A DNA stretch of 64,000 nt from Plectosphaerella cucumerina (GCA_020746995.1 JAGPXD010000001.1:5084001-5148000); one strand, 5' to 3'. Shown: positions 10,941 to 22,182, numbered from the stretch's first letter. The notes: generated by a model from the letters alone, not told the origin. Translations and numbers: made by a program.

Positions 10941-12357
10941 ATGGCGGACGACTGTTCTTCCAGTGACTGCCCCGTGCCAGGAGGCTTCCTCCGCTACCAG
11001 CCTTCCAAGGAGGGCAACGCCGTCATCCTCGCCGCCTTTGCTCTTCTCATCCCCGTCACCCTCGGCATCGGCTATCGCTTCAGGACGCCGACGTTCGCCC
11101 TTCTCTTGACCGCCGGCCTGCTTCTGGAAGTCCTTGGCTTCTCGGCCCGAGTCCTGCTGCACGATAGCCTTGCCGACAGGACCTACTTCGCCCTGTTCCT
11201 CGCCGGCACCGTCCTGGGTCCCACGCTGGTGGCCGCCGCCGTCTTTTCGATTCTCCCTCATGCCCTCTCTATCTACGGCAGGCATGCATGCCCGGTTGGA
11301 CCGAGGCTGGTGGCCGTGTCATCTGCCTCGCTGGTGGCTGTTATCGTTTTGCTCGAAGTGACTGGTTCGATTCTCATCTCAGCTCACATAGCCGGAATCA
11401 AGGTACATCCCCTAACCTGAGAGGCTCAGTACATTAAATTAACCTTAGTAGATGGCACATGGCGCCCTCATCCTAGCCGCTGGCCTGGTCGTCCAGGCGG
11501 TGGCACTACTGCTCTTCGTCGGCATCCATCTCTGGATCACCATATGCCTGACTGATCAGCAAGTGAGGCTCGACCTCAAGTATGCACTCATCTACGAGTC
11601 CTCTCAGTTCCGACGCTTTCTCTTTGGTAAGCCGTTCCATCACCGAATGCCACTAATAACTCCCACTAACACTACTGCAGTCATGCAGATCGGTGCTCTG
11701 CTTCTCTTCGGCCACACCATTTACAGGGCCATCGAGGTCTCCAGCGGCATCTCCGGCCCCGTCTTCCAGAACCAGATTGCCTTTATGATCGCCAACGGTG
11801 CCCTGCCCCTGACAGTGTGCATTCTACTCTCCGTCTTCCCGCCCGGCGCCGCCTTTGGCCGAGCCTGGGGCCCAACGTCGCCCCTGAAACGCCGCAAACG
11901 CAGCCCGCGACCGCCTCCTCTCTCATCGCCCATGGTGCCTTATGTCGCGACACAGAGCCCTCGCAGGACAGGGGCCAGCGACAGCAAGCAGCAAACGCCG
12001 ACGACGGCAAGCACGCTGCCGCTGCAGTATGCCACCATGGCCACCTCTGTACGCCAGAACCCGGCCACACAGACCATGGCGCAGCAATCTCCCGGCTCGG
12101 CGCCGAAGAACAGCCCTACACATTGGAGGGAACAGCGCCGCATGTCGACCCGGCCGCGGAACGATTCGAGCTCCATGCCTGCACAGCAGTCTCCCCAGAC
12201 GAGCCCGACATTTGAACTGGGGGTCCCGCATTCCGAGCAGAGCCCGACATTCCTAGCCCAACAGCAGCAGCAGCAGTCTGCCAGAAACGACGGCCGCAGA
12301 AACTCAAGGCCAGCGCAGACACCTGGCAACCTTGTGCAGGAGGACAATCTGTGGTGA
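10941..12357 (+). CDS. RTA1-like 7TM membrane protein
   Basis: Three exons: 10941-11402, 11452-11626 and 11681-12357; introns 49 and 54 nt; 437 aa. The first acceptor must be TAG before ATG at 11452, because the earlier AG would add an in-frame stop. Residues ~25-285 form seven hydrophobic helices with the RTA1-family pattern: an N-terminal extracellular segment with two cysteines, a helix-2 stretch LLLEVLGFSARVLL, and FGHTIYRAIE late in the fold. Family members (Rta1, Rsb1, Pug1, Rtm1) lie in the plasma membrane and are tied to sphingoid-base release, sterol or azole stress, or heme export; the substrate is not predictable here. The cytosolic tail (~140 residues) is Ser/Pro/Gln-rich with a short polyGln run. 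Confidence 0.88.
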
Positions 12358-13359
12358 TGCATGCCGGCGCGAAAGATATCATGGGTGGCTCAGCGGTCGT
12401 TTTTCTGTTCATGTCCAATACAACTTTGATCGCTCCAAGAACGGCCCCAACCTGAACTTGATGAAGCCTTCGGGCACTAAAGCAAGACCGGCCCGCGGTC
12501 CGTGTGTCGGACGGAGGAGAACCCTTCCAAGAACCTGTCATATTACTGACGTCGACTCGTCACTTCTTCCAAGCTTTCCTAGCCACCGTCTCAAGTCGGC
12601 TCCCCGCCGTCGCCGTCCTAGTACTTGTCAGGTCAGACAGGCCTGGCCTAGGTCTCCCCAACGGGTACCTGCATTTTCTATGGGAACTCTCTCGTCCGCA
12701 CTCGTACCTCTGACTCGGGTCGTGTCATTCCCTCACTGCCTTCTTGGTGTCTTGACTCGACGGTCCCACGCGGCTGATGGGGTCAAGATGGTCCGCCATC
12801 AACACCAGCGTCAGCGATCGCAATGCGCCTCCCGCCCTCGGACCTCATCCCGTCGGCCGCTGGACCATGGCTGCTGCCCAAAGAACAAACCGGTCTCTCC
12901 GCAGGGATCGCGCCACCACTTCTCCCCTTTTCCAGGGCGCCGTGGCCAGGGATCCCTTTCTTTGTTCCTGTGGGGTTGGGCGATTAGCGCACGTAGCAGC
13001 AAAGCGACCCCCTCTCCCCTCTCAGGACAACAACAACACCGGCAGACCTGTCTTTGTCTCCGGATCTTTCATCTCACTCTTCTCTCCTCAAAGACGAAAC
13101 AGCCGGCCAGGCGCATCGCTCACCTCTGAGGCAGCAGGACTGGCAACAATCGACGACCATGGCATATAATCGCCAGATGCCTCCCCTGTCCACTGTGTAA
13201 CTATATGCAGCCAGACGCCATCTCTCCGTCGATGCGTGAGAGACAAAGAATCGACCTCGTACGACGGACGCAGGGAGGAAGCGCAAAGCAGCAGGGGGGG
13301 TACACGACGACAACTACACACACACGTGGTGTCCAACACGCAGGGATTGCAGAGACGCC
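12358..13359. other. Intergenic region without a convincing gene
   Basis: 1.0 kb between the RTA1-like stop and the unrecognised gene at 13360, both plus strand. A 265-codon frame from 12332 overlaps the RTA1-like 3' end and lacks any domain. It probably holds the RTA1-like 3' UTR and the next promoter. No repeat or RNA gene was seen. Confidence 0.45.
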
Positions 13360-14199
13360 ATGCATATGCTCAACAACACACGCATATCTCTCGGCGCCGT
13401 GGGGGGCCCGCCCGGCGCTCGGCGATCGAGACGCATCAGCCGCGTACAGCGCGATTCTCTGGGAGGCATCGTCAACAACCTCCTCTTCCGGTGCCATACG
13501 CGACTTCACATGTCCGGCGTCCCGTTCCTGGACCCCAGCACACCACCGCAGGGCAGGACGTCATCGACATCGATCCCCTCCGGCCGTCCACTCCACGCTA
13601 CGGCTGCCGAGAAGGACCTCTTCGCGCTGCAGGTAGCCGGCGCTCTCGGCTGGGCCGACACGGCGCTGGAAGTGGCCATCGATAACGGCCTGTTCCAGGC
13701 CGAAGCGCGCGCGCAGCTGTATCGCGGTCACTGTTTCCGGGCCACGGGGCGTTGGAGGCGGGCGCTTGAGTGTTATGTTCGCGCTGCCAGTGTCAAGGGA
13801 CTCTGGTGGGGGAGGGTCGACATCGAGGGGCTCACGCAGCTGTGTCGCGCCAGACTCGCGGGTGAGAAGCGAGCTTCGGAGATTATGAGGCGACGGCGGA
13901 GAGAGGAGGTTGAGGGGAGGGATTACTCGTCGGAAAGGACGCTGGTGCCATCGACGCACGGGGGTGATGAGCTTGTGGTGGTAACGGATGTCGACGGCAG
14001 GGTCGTGGGTGCTCCCCGCCCGAGACCGCCGCTGAGACGGGTGCAGAGCACACCGGATCTGAGAGGGCCGGTGGAGGATGATGCGGTGTCGGTGAAGAGC
14101 AAGCATTCGTTTGCTGTCAGGGTGTATCAGGGCACGCATATCAAGGGGCCGCTTCCGCTGGATGAGCTCGACAGGGCGCCGGAGGGGATCTTCTTCTGA
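13360..14199 (+). CDS. Unrecognised 279-aa protein with a possible TPR-like helical pair
   Basis: I do not recognise this gene. It is a single uninterrupted frame. The start at 13360 has a good context (gccATG), but 13366 and 13510 are in-frame alternatives; the latter would remove a basic N-terminus. Residues ~85-160 hold an alanine-rich helical stretch (KDLFALQVAGALGWADTALEVA, then AQLYRGHCFRATGRWRRALECY). Its spacing and GHCFRATGRW-ALECYVRA core look like one or two tetratricopeptide units. The C-terminal half is Arg-rich and probably disordered, ending LDRAPEGIFF. No signal peptide or membrane helix. It lies 366 bp ahead of the large coiled-coil gene on the same strand; no functional link is visible. 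Confidence 0.6.
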   Translation: MHMLNNTRISLGAVGGPPGARRSRRISRVQRDSLGGIVNNLLFRCHTRLHMSGVPFLDPSTPPQGRTSSTSIPSGRPLHATAAEKDLFALQVAGALGWADTALEVAIDNGLFQAEARAQLYRGHCFRATGRWRRALECYVRAASVKGLWWGRVDIEGLTQLCRARLAGEKRASEIMRRRRREEVEGRDYSSERTLVPSTHGGDELVVVTDVDGRVVGAPRPRPPLRRVQSTPDLRGPVEDDAVSVKSKHSFAVRVYQGTHIKGPLPLDELDRAPEGIFF

Positions 14200-14565
14200 T
14201 CTCGGCGAGAGGAATTGGATCAAAGAATGGGAAGTATGCCACACGACGGCACCTTTGTCCCGAGTCTTTCTTTGGTCTTTCTCCCCTCTCCTCGAGGCCA
14301 TTCTTTCGAGGACGTCGAGCATGGGCTTCTTTATCCCGCCCCGTCCTCGACGGCTTCCTTGTTCGCCCCCCTCGGCGTTGGATAACTATAACCTTGTTCC
14401 CAGGAGCTTTGTATCTGGCACGGCTGATCGGCTTTCTCTTCTGCTTTTCCATCTTGTTTTCATCACAGCGTCTTGTATCGACTTAGACTCGGCCCGCTCC
14501 CGTGGAGACATCGTGGAAGGAGGATATCACAAGCAGCCACCGACTACAGGCGTTCGGGATACATC
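14200..14565 (+). other. Spacer / probable promoter of the coiled-coil gene
   Basis: 366 bp between two plus-strand genes. The coiled-coil frame stays open upstream to an ATG at 14473, but the N-terminus it adds is Arg-rich and unlike the repeats that follow, so I place the start at 14566. CT-rich tracts at 14340-14460 resemble a fungal core promoter. Confidence 0.4.
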
Positions 14566-17500
14566 ATGGCATCCGAGAACGTCCCGCCCGGGGACGTGCC
14601 ACCGCAGGATGCGGTTTCCGAGAACGTCACGCCAGAGGACGTGGCAATTCAGGGCGCTGTATCTGAAAACTTGGCCTCTGGGAACACGACGTCGGAAAAT
14701 ACAACCTTTGAGAACACAACTTCCGAGAACACGACCTCCGAAAACCAAGATTTCAAGGACGCGGAACACCAGGGCGCAGAACCCAAGGACGCAGGGCCCA
14801 AGGATTCAGGGCCCAAGGACGCAGAGCCCAAGGACACGGAACCAAAGGACACGAAATCCGAGACCGTGGCACCCAAGACCGTGACTTTCAACGACGTGGT
14901 ATCCAAGGATGCAGCATCAGAAGATGTCTCAATGCTTGACTACAACTCGCAGAGGGATAGGAAAAGACGCATGGGGATCTTCGTGAAAAAGACAACACCT
15001 TTGCCGAACGCGGCGGAGATCGCCGCCGCAGTCGAGAAAGAAAATTCCCATGCTGCTAATAAGCAACACCTCGTCGCCCATAACAACAGCGGTTGGGACT
15101 CGTCATTGCCGGAACAGAAACATGATTTCTCTGATGTCTCCCAATGGAAACTCGGTATGGCCGGGCCCCTAAACAACCGCGGTCTGCCGGCGGATCTCGA
15201 GGCACAGCGAGTCATCAAGGCCTTGGAGGCAGCTTCTGGGCAGCCTTTGTCGGCAAAGATCAAGGCAGCCATATGGCAGCACCACACGAAGAACGACGGC
15301 GCTTTCGAACTCATCCGTGAATACGGCGCCGGCAGGCGTACAGTGCCCATCCTTGGATATAACCGACTCGCCGTGCAAATGGACGCCGTGCGGTACGACA
15401 GCGCGGTCGAGGAGGCGCGGCTGCGAATAAAGCTGCGAGCGTCTGAGAAATTCGTCAAGGATCAAGTCAAAAACCTACCCAGGGTACTGGACCACAGCAA
15501 GATGCGCGGGTCGCTGGCCAGCACGATCGGTTTTTTCCAGCGAGAGCTCGAGAGGTTCGAGATCGCGGCGACCAACCTTCATGAACCGACGTATCTGAGG
15601 CCAGAGCAGCTGGAGGATGACCCAGATCCAGAGGAGGGCGCCGTTCTCAACAAGAACTTCGACGCCAAGAAGGTGTCCCTCCGGAATTTGGCCAGGCAGC
15701 TCACGTCGTTGACGACCGCTTTGCGAGATATGGACGCAGCCGCGGAGGAAATGCCAGCCAACAGCGAAGAGGCAGCAACCCATGCGGACGCAACACATTT
15801 GCACGTCGGCTGGACGGGGTCCGTCGTCAACATGCTCTGCCAAGAATCGCAAATCCGCTTTAACAACTTCATGGATAGCACCGATCAACACGATCCCCAG
15901 GTCAACGAGGTGGAGAGACACAGGCGTCACGCGGTGGTTGAGGCCAGCCGCACGTCGCTTCAAGCCCTCTGCGAAAACATCAAGTCCGTCGCCTCACACG
16001 TGGAGACGAGCCGCTCTTCTGCGAGGATTGCCATCGACTGTGTCGTTGTCCAGGCCGAAGACCTGCCCCTGCCAGGCTATGACGAGAGTATGGTCGGTAT
16101 CGGGATGGTGCCAATGAGGGACCTGGAGCGAGAGAGGGCGCGCATCATGAAGCTCGAGCGGCGCCTCGCTGACACGCGCCTAAAGGTCCGGACGCTCGAG
16201 AGAGCCGAGGCATGTCGGGGCCAGAACGACGAACAAAACCTTTACCGCACCATCGACGCCTACCGCCTCTTCGTGGCGCAATTCTTGCGAGACAACATGC
16301 AGGCCGACGTGAAATCCTTCAAGAACCAGGTTAAGGAGCTCGATATCATTTACGCAATTTTCCTCCAGGTCGAGAATGTGCTTCGCATATCCCCAGAGCC
16401 TGGCCAGAGCAACACCAAGCTGCTTGACGCCTTGAAGACCATCAAGACGAGTCTCATTCCTATGCGGGAAACGATGGAGGAAATCGGAACGTCGCTGACG
16501 AGGACGGTCGTCGAGCTGGGAAACGACTGCGCCAGCGAAAGCAGCCTCAATAGCGAGAGGTGGAAGCAGGCGGGGGACGCCACGTCGATGCAGGCCAAGA
16601 ACGACGAGATCTCGCGCCTGAATCACGAGGTGGCTCGGCTGAAGAATCTCCAGACACCCGCCACAGACACCAAGGCCATCACAGCGTTGCTGAAGGCGAG
16701 CGATGTCGAAAGGGAGAGGACCAAACAGCTCGAGGATCAGCTCGCGACAGAGAAGGAGGTCGAGCGTGCCTTGAGGGAGAGGGCGACCTTGGCGGAAAGG
16801 CACGTCGAGAGACTCAAGAGACGTCTCGAGGAAAGGAATCTTTTCATCGAGAACCTCAACATACCCCAGGCCGTTTTGGTCAAACAGCTGAACGATTCGA
16901 CCGCTGCGCTCGAGCAGGCAACCGCGCGTGCTCGTCGTGCCGAAGACAAAGTCAGAGCCCTCGAGACACCCTCAAGGGAGTCGTCGGTGACCGCTATAGA
17001 CCCGGGGGCCGAGTACGAGAGCGAGGTGACCAGTCAACTCCGCGCCGAGGTGGTGCAGCTACGCTCCGACCTCGAGAGCAAGCAGAGTGCTCTTGACCAC
17101 GCCTGGGCAACCGCCAAGGTCAATATGCACAGGGCCGACGAAGCGGTCAGGAAGGAGAGTGACCAACTGAGGAAGAACGCCAAGCAGCTTCAGGAGGAGC
17201 TTCAGGCCGCTAAGAAGCAGAAAAAGCACCTTGAGGCCACCGTCGCGGACGCCAAGGCGAATTTGAAGACCATCGACTACATGAAAGGACAGATTGAATA
17301 TCTCGAGGAGAAGCTCGCTGGGAGCGGCCAGAGCGTTGACGACAAACTCCAGAAGCGGCTGGAGGCAGCCGAAGAGGCCGAACAGAAGGCGAGGGAGGAA
17401 TGCCAAGTGGTCAAGGAGTTGGCCGAAGCATACAGGGTCAACGCGGAATCATCCAAAAAAGCCCTCGATGAGGCCAACACGCTCAACAACGTTCTCACGG

Positions 17501-18759
17501 AGAGGGTCGGCAACCTTCATCAGGAGGTCAACATCCTGAAGATGCGCCTGCAGGCCTCTGTCCGCAGCAGCGACGACGACGGTGCCTGGACCAACTACGA
17601 TGATGCTCAGCGGCGGCGAGAGCGGTCCACCCGCGTCACGGACTGCATCAAGGGCGCTGTCAATCGAGCCAAGAAGCGCCTCCAGAAACCGATGAAAGGG
17701 GTGCAGGTGCCCTTGCGGATCCTCCTTTGCAGAGGTCTCGACGCGGACAGCAACGACACCATGGCCGCGCATCAGAGCGGGGAGCATGGCGTCGGTGGAT
17801 TTGTGCTTCAAACGCTCGTCCAGATGCGCTCCGAAGTTCTGGCCGCCCTCCGCGACCACAACCTGAACCACGCGCGCCAGGCCTTCAAAGCGTTCCAGGA
17901 GTGGTTCAAGGAGGTCGACAAATGGTTCCATTGGACCTACCACACCACATGGATGGATTCGCACGGCTCGTTTCTCATTCTCAAGGCGTACGTGGCAGCC
18001 GAGGACACGTGGGATGCGCGCAGGAAGCGGGACCCCAAGCGGAACTGGCTGGAGCTGGCATCGACGGCACGCAGTGATCTCGAGATCGCGCTGAATGAAT
18101 ATCGCCTAGAGAGTAGAAGGCGCGACGTTGACGCGACGGTGACGTTCGATCACGCGAATGATCTGCCCTGGATCAAGATGGTGATCAAGGCGGGCCGGCT
18201 TCTCGCCAAGGCGCATGAGCATCAGACTACAGATGCGAATACGCCGAAGTCCAAGACGCAGCAGAAGAAGAAGAAGCAGCAGCAGCAGCCGCAAGGCGGC
18301 GATGACGAATATGAGGTGGACCAGGGGCTGCGTGATGAAATGCTGACTGCGATTACGGCACTGAGGCAGCTTGAGGAAGATCTGCGTGCGGAAGCCGGCG
18401 AGGTGTCCGAGCCGCCGCAGTCGGAGCGTGGGGAGGACGAGATGCTGGAGGACATTTATGCTGCGTCGCCCAAGTCGAGGCTTTCGGCGGAGGAGCAAGA
18501 GCAGCAAAACGATGACATTTATGATGCGTCGCCTAGGAAGCTTCGGACGGAGGAGCAGGAGCAGCAGGACGAGAATGAAGACGAGGATGGGGAAGGGGAG
18601 CTGACTTCGATGAACGATGATTTGTTCAATTCGGGGGTTGGACCGTTCATAACGAATGCTTCTCAGTCGCTCGGTGCTGAGTTAGAGCAGTCGGGGGAAG
18701 GGTCAGATGATGGCCAAGCTGGTTCGGTGGAGGGGTCAGACGATGGGTCGCAGTGGTAA
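14566..18759 (+). CDS. Large intronless coiled-coil protein, function unknown
   Basis: A single 4.19-kb exon, 1397 aa; I recognise no named family. Residues ~1-125 are acidic and repetitive: two arrays of 15-nt units encode pentapeptides (TTSEN-like, then EPKDA-like). Residues ~125-560 are helical with a conserved-looking stretch (KIKAAIWQHHTKNDGAFELIREYG). From ~520 to ~1010 there is an almost continuous heptad-type coiled coil rich in E, K, R, A and L (for example LERERARIMKLERRLADTRL). A Trp-rich helical block follows at ~1060-1160 (FQEWFKEVDKWFHWTYHTTW), then a Lys/Gln linker and an acidic tail with a tandem duplication (residues 1296-1335). No transmembrane helix or ATPase motif. It could be a cytoskeletal, septal-pore or nuclear scaffold. 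It stands out as intronless among mostly multi-exon neighbours. Confidence 0.8.
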   Translation: MASENVPPGDVPPQDAVSENVTPEDVAIQGAVSENLASGNTTSENTTFENTTSENTTSENQDFKDAEHQGAEPKDAGPKDSGPKDAEPKDTEPKDTKSETVAPKTVTFNDVVSKDAASEDVSMLDYNSQRDRKRRMGIFVKKTTPLPNAAEIAAAVEKENSHAANKQHLVAHNNSGWDSSLPEQKHDFSDVSQWKLGMAGPLNNRGLPADLEAQRVIKALEAASGQPLSAKIKAAIWQHHTKNDGAFELIREYGAGRRTVPILGYNRLAVQMDAVRYDSAVEEARLRIKLRASEKFVKDQVKNLPRVLDHSKMRGSLASTIGFFQRELERFEIAATNLHEPTYLRPEQLEDDPDPEEGAVLNKNFDAKKVSLRNLARQLTSLTTALRDMDAAAEEMPANSEEAATHADATHLHVGWTGSVVNMLCQESQIRFNNFMDSTDQHDPQVNEVERHRRHAVVEASRTSLQALCENIKSVASHVETSRSSARIAIDCVVVQAEDLPLPGYDESMVGIGMVPMRDLERERARIMKLERRLADTRLKVRTLERAEACRGQNDEQNLYRTIDAYRLFVAQFLRDNMQADVKSFKNQVKELDIIYAIFLQVENVLRISPEPGQSNTKLLDALKTIKTSLIPMRETMEEIGTSLTRTVVELGNDCASESSLNSERWKQAGDATSMQAKNDEISRLNHEVARLKNLQTPATDTKAITALLKASDVERERTKQLEDQLATEKEVERALRERATLAERHVERLKRRLEERNLFIENLNIPQAVLVKQLNDSTAALEQATARARRAEDKVRALETPSRESSVTAIDPGAEYESEVTSQLRAEVVQLRSDLESKQSALDHAWATAKVNMHRADEAVRKESDQLRKNAKQLQEELQAAKKQKKHLEATVADAKANLKTIDYMKGQIEYLEEKLAGSGQSVDDKLQKRLEAAEEAEQKAREECQVVKELAEAYRVNAESSKKALDEANTLNNVLTERVGNLHQEVNILKMRLQASVRSSDDDGAWTNYDDAQRRRERSTRVTDCIKGAVNRAKKRLQKPMKGVQVPLRILLCRGLDADSNDTMAAHQSGEHGVGGFVLQTLVQMRSEVLAALRDHNLNHARQAFKAFQEWFKEVDKWFHWTYHTTWMDSHGSFLILKAYVAAEDTWDARRKRDPKRNWLELASTARSDLEIALNEYRLESRRRDVDATVTFDHANDLPWIKMVIKAGRLLAKAHEHQTTDANTPKSKTQQKKKKQQQQPQGGDDEYEVDQGLRDEMLTAITALRQLEEDLRAEAGEVSEPPQSERGEDEMLEDIYAASPKSRLSAEEQEQQNDDIYDASPRKLRTEEQEQQDENEDEDGEGELTSMNDDLFNSGVGPFITNASQSLGAELEQSGEGSDDGQAGSVEGSDDGSQW
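14686..14745 (+). repeat. 15-nt coding repeat, array 1 (TTSEN type)
   Basis: Four 15-nt units at 14686, 14701, 14716 and 14731, each encoding Thr-Thr-(Ser/Phe)-Glu-Asn, within the N-terminal region of the coiled-coil protein. Units differ mostly at third positions, so the array is not brand-new. Confidence 0.85.
14776..14850 (+). repeat. 15-nt coding repeat, array 2 (EPKDA type)
   Basis: Five 15-nt units from 14776 to 14850 encoding (Ala/Ser/Thr)-(Glu/Gly)-Pro-Lys-Asp, preceded by a degenerate unit at 14761. It has the same 15-nt period as array 1, only 30 nt upstream, but a different peptide. Confidence 0.88.
18451..18570 (+). repeat. Tandem duplication in the acidic tail of the coiled-coil protein
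   Basis: Copy 1 (18451-18510) and copy 2 (18514-18570) encode near-identical ~20-residue units: DIYAASPK...AEEQEQQN and DIYDASPR...TEEQEQQD. Copy 2 is one codon shorter. Both carry a Ser-Pro site within a D-I-Y-x-A-S-P core. Confidence 0.85.
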
Positions 18760-21700
18760 GGATCTCGATAAATTCGTGTCGAGGTGGATGTATCTTGGCG
18801 TTTGGGCAGTTAAGCTGTTGATCTTTTGGATTAGAGGAAGTAATGGGTGGTAGGATATGTTCTTCAGTTGTTGCCGTGCAAGGTGTTGACCCCTGAATCA
18901 AGTCCCCTGCTATCTTTTATCCTGAGAGACTTCCCCTGAATCAGATGCTGGTTCTGTCCGAGGAGCTGATGTCTCCCAGCCATTGTAAGTGCCGAGTCGG
19001 TGGAAAGGCACAGCAGCATGATATCGAAGTCATCATCTCCGAAACCCAGACAGTGCGAGCAATGTCATGGGACAAAGGGGGAAAGGAGGCTGTATGATGA
19101 GTTTTGGTGACATCTTCGGAACTTTACTGCTTGGACCCCGGATGCTGGTAAATCCGATTTCAGTTACAAGTGTTTCGGTCATGACGTCCGAACAACTTTC
19201 TGAGCAGTCCACGGGTGGCAGCCGCGATGGTTCGGTCGTATTGTCAAAGGGTCATCCTTCGAGACAGGGGACACATGACACTGGGAGGCAGTCAGTAAGT
19301 TTGCCAACGTGTGCAAAGATTTCTAGTCTCCAGCTTTACTTATAAAGATCACTCCGCCAGTGCTTTCGTACTCTGGAAAGGTTCTGGCTCAAGAAGGCCT
19401 AGGCCATATACTGTATTTGCTGTATCAAGGAGCAGGGAGCTATGTCGGCTGTCCGCGATGAGTCAATCGCTGCGTCAAATGGCCCATGGCCATAATTTCT
19501 CGGAATATCAAGCGATTTGGGAGTATTGCTGGCAGGGAGGAGCAAAATCGAACAAGCGTACCTGTGGATGTTGCTCGCTGGAAAGAGTTCGAGGCCGAGT
19601 GGAGCGACAGCTGTCGAGACATGTGTTGGGTCTGTTATGACGCTACTTGATCCATGGTATACAGCCAGGCAAAATCAAGGTATCGAGATATCAACCTTCG
19701 CCGAGTACCTAGTGTAGTAGGCAAGTGTAGGAAGGTACCGTGGTCATTCCTTCCTCAACCTACTACCTGCCTTCGCTCGGGTCTCAAAACCTCAAGATCT
19801 CGCAGCAGCAAACACCACAAATGACCATCACATGCCTTGCTGCCGTGACAGTCCCACAGGGGTCGGGACATGATTCTACCCGTGTCGCCCATCAAGGCAT
19901 TGGGCAGTCCGACATTCGGTCCGCAAACCCCCCCTGCGTGCCATCTGCTGCAACTCACTGACTCTTTCTGTTCACGCCTTGCAGGCCTTGACTTCAACCT
20001 CACCCGTGCCATTGCAATTGCCAGAGACGGCACGGTCGCACACCGTGCCGGACTCGAAGCGACAGTCAGCCTTCTGTCAGCAGGGCGGGAAAGGGCAGCC
20101 GCAGCGAAAGACAGCCTGCAAGCGAGGAACGGCCGCGGAGAGTCTCCCTCCTTGCGGACGGCATTAATTGCCGCGTGCATGCAGTGCAGCGTCGCAGGCG
20201 CAAACAGCCGCCCGCGGAGGACGTGTCCCTGGCACACCGCGTCTCGACCTGCTCCCAAGTCACCGCCGACACGGTCGACCCGGGACGAACGACGAACGAC
20301 GAACGACGAGGGCCATCCCTCCCCCTTCTTCGCCTAGTTTACACCACCACAGACCTCTCCAAGGTTTTGTGCGACCGTCCTGCCAGACATTCCATGCCGC
20401 TCGCCGTTGTTTCTCCTCGGATTTATTAAGCTAGCCCGGAGTCATTGGCCCAGGCCTACACACGTCACCCCTCAAACAGCGACATGTTCTTCTCCAGCAG
20501 CGCCCCCTGTCGAGCTGTGCCTTGCCGGCGTGCGTGGGCACATGTTTCTGAAACGACGTACCCGATCGAGCCCCAGGCGAGGAAGATAATGGGCATCACG
20601 CCTTGAAAGCAAGCCCCGACGGCAGGCAGGCAGCCTGACCCTCCTCGAAAAAGCCCAGCCTCCCGAGCCGGTGTCCGATTCCTGTCGAATAGATTGGCCT
20701 GCTCATCTGATGCTCCAGGCCTCGTGAGGGACCAGCCCGTATCACCGCCGCTGCAACCTCGTCCCGCCTCTTCTGGACATTGGCACTTGTCCTCCCCCCC
20801 GCATGGGGGAGTGCAAAGTGACAGCCGTCATACCGTGCGGGCCCGGGGACGGGAAGACGATGCGAAGCAGCCATCGTGATGGCGCCGTCTTGGCCAGATT
20901 GTGGGGTAGCCCGCGCAGTGCAGCACCTGTCGGCACTGCTTCCCCCGGCTTCCCCCCATGGCAGAGGCAGGTTGCCGTCTGCACAGGCTAATTGTCTTCA
21001 GATTAACTTGCAGACCATCCCGCGTCAGGGCCCACGCCGAGGGGTCTGTCCGCCTGGACGACGCGGGCCGCTTCTGATCTGGCCTCCTCCTGTGACCGTT
21101 GACGTGGCCGGCACACGGAAGGGGGCCGCTGGTTGCCGCTGGGGCCTCGAACGTCCGCCGTCGAGCCCGTTGCTCATGTCGCAATTGACAATCAGAAGAA
21201 AGACCATGGGCTCGGTCTAGGCCATGCTCTTGTCGTCGCTCCCGATCAGCCGAGGAGGTCTTGGATTACGCCATAGACTGCATCGCCGAATCACGCCGCC
21301 TCCGAAGCCCTTGATCCAGGGCACCGCTGCCTCCTGGTCACGCCTGGACAGATTGCAGTGAAGACCCCCTGCGTCCCGCATCGTCGTCTCCCGACTTGCT
21401 AGATTGGGCAGTACTGTCATGAGTGCCTCGGGGACCAGCCAGCCTGCCCACGACGGTGCCGTGAGACTGATCCCACGCCTCTTCGTTTCCCCTGTGCGCT
21501 GTTGCAGCCTCCGCCACTACCGAACACAGTCAACCGTGACCGTCCGGACGTCACTCGGGTGGTGGCATCGCGGGGCCGGGATACCCACTGCCATGTCGTT
21601 TCTTCATTGGGCCTGCCCAGACCGACCACGCATATCTCTCCCCTGAGCTTGTTTGGTTTATGCTACCCGGCGACCCGGCTTTGCTGGAGCAATGGCTCGG

Positions 21701-22182
21701 CCAGTGAGACAGCACACGCTGCTCGACTGTTGCTTATGGGGGGCTCTTTCGATTCCGATCCTCGTCGTCAACATCAGACATCAGTCTCGCGTTCACAAGC
21801 ATGGGCGTCCGGGGACAGCCGTCTCTTCGTCGGACCCGACTCGTCGGTGCAACAAAGTTTTGACACCTGCCGCCCCGATTCCTCGGTTCTCCGACCCAGC
21901 CACGGGATGAAGCCACCAGTCTCACCATGGACGCCAGGCAGACTTGTCTCCAGCCCGTTTGTAAGGCCTTCCAGAACGGGAGGGGCGGATCGACGGGAAG
22001 CATGCATTGTACGTGGCTGTCAAGCTATATTGCTCTCCCGGCCGTTCTGAGAGGGGCAATCGCACAATATGGGTGGGTGGCACGCCCCCGCCGCAGACCT
22101 CACCACCAGCCCCATGGTCTGCATATGGATCGGGAGAACTCATGCCTCTCTTCCGACTCACTGACCCCTTGCCTTCTTTGGT

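Noticed and set aside
12332..13129. 265-codon plus frame
   Set aside because: Begins inside the RTA1-like 3' end; Arg/Ser/Pro-rich with no recognisable feature.
14111..14884. 257-codon frame ending in Thr-Arg-Pro repeats
   Set aside because: It is the 15-nt repeat of the coiled-coil gene read in another frame.
21502..22050. 182-codon plus frame before the ferric reductase
   Set aside because: No signal peptide, domain or periodicity; two other frames of similar length overlap it.
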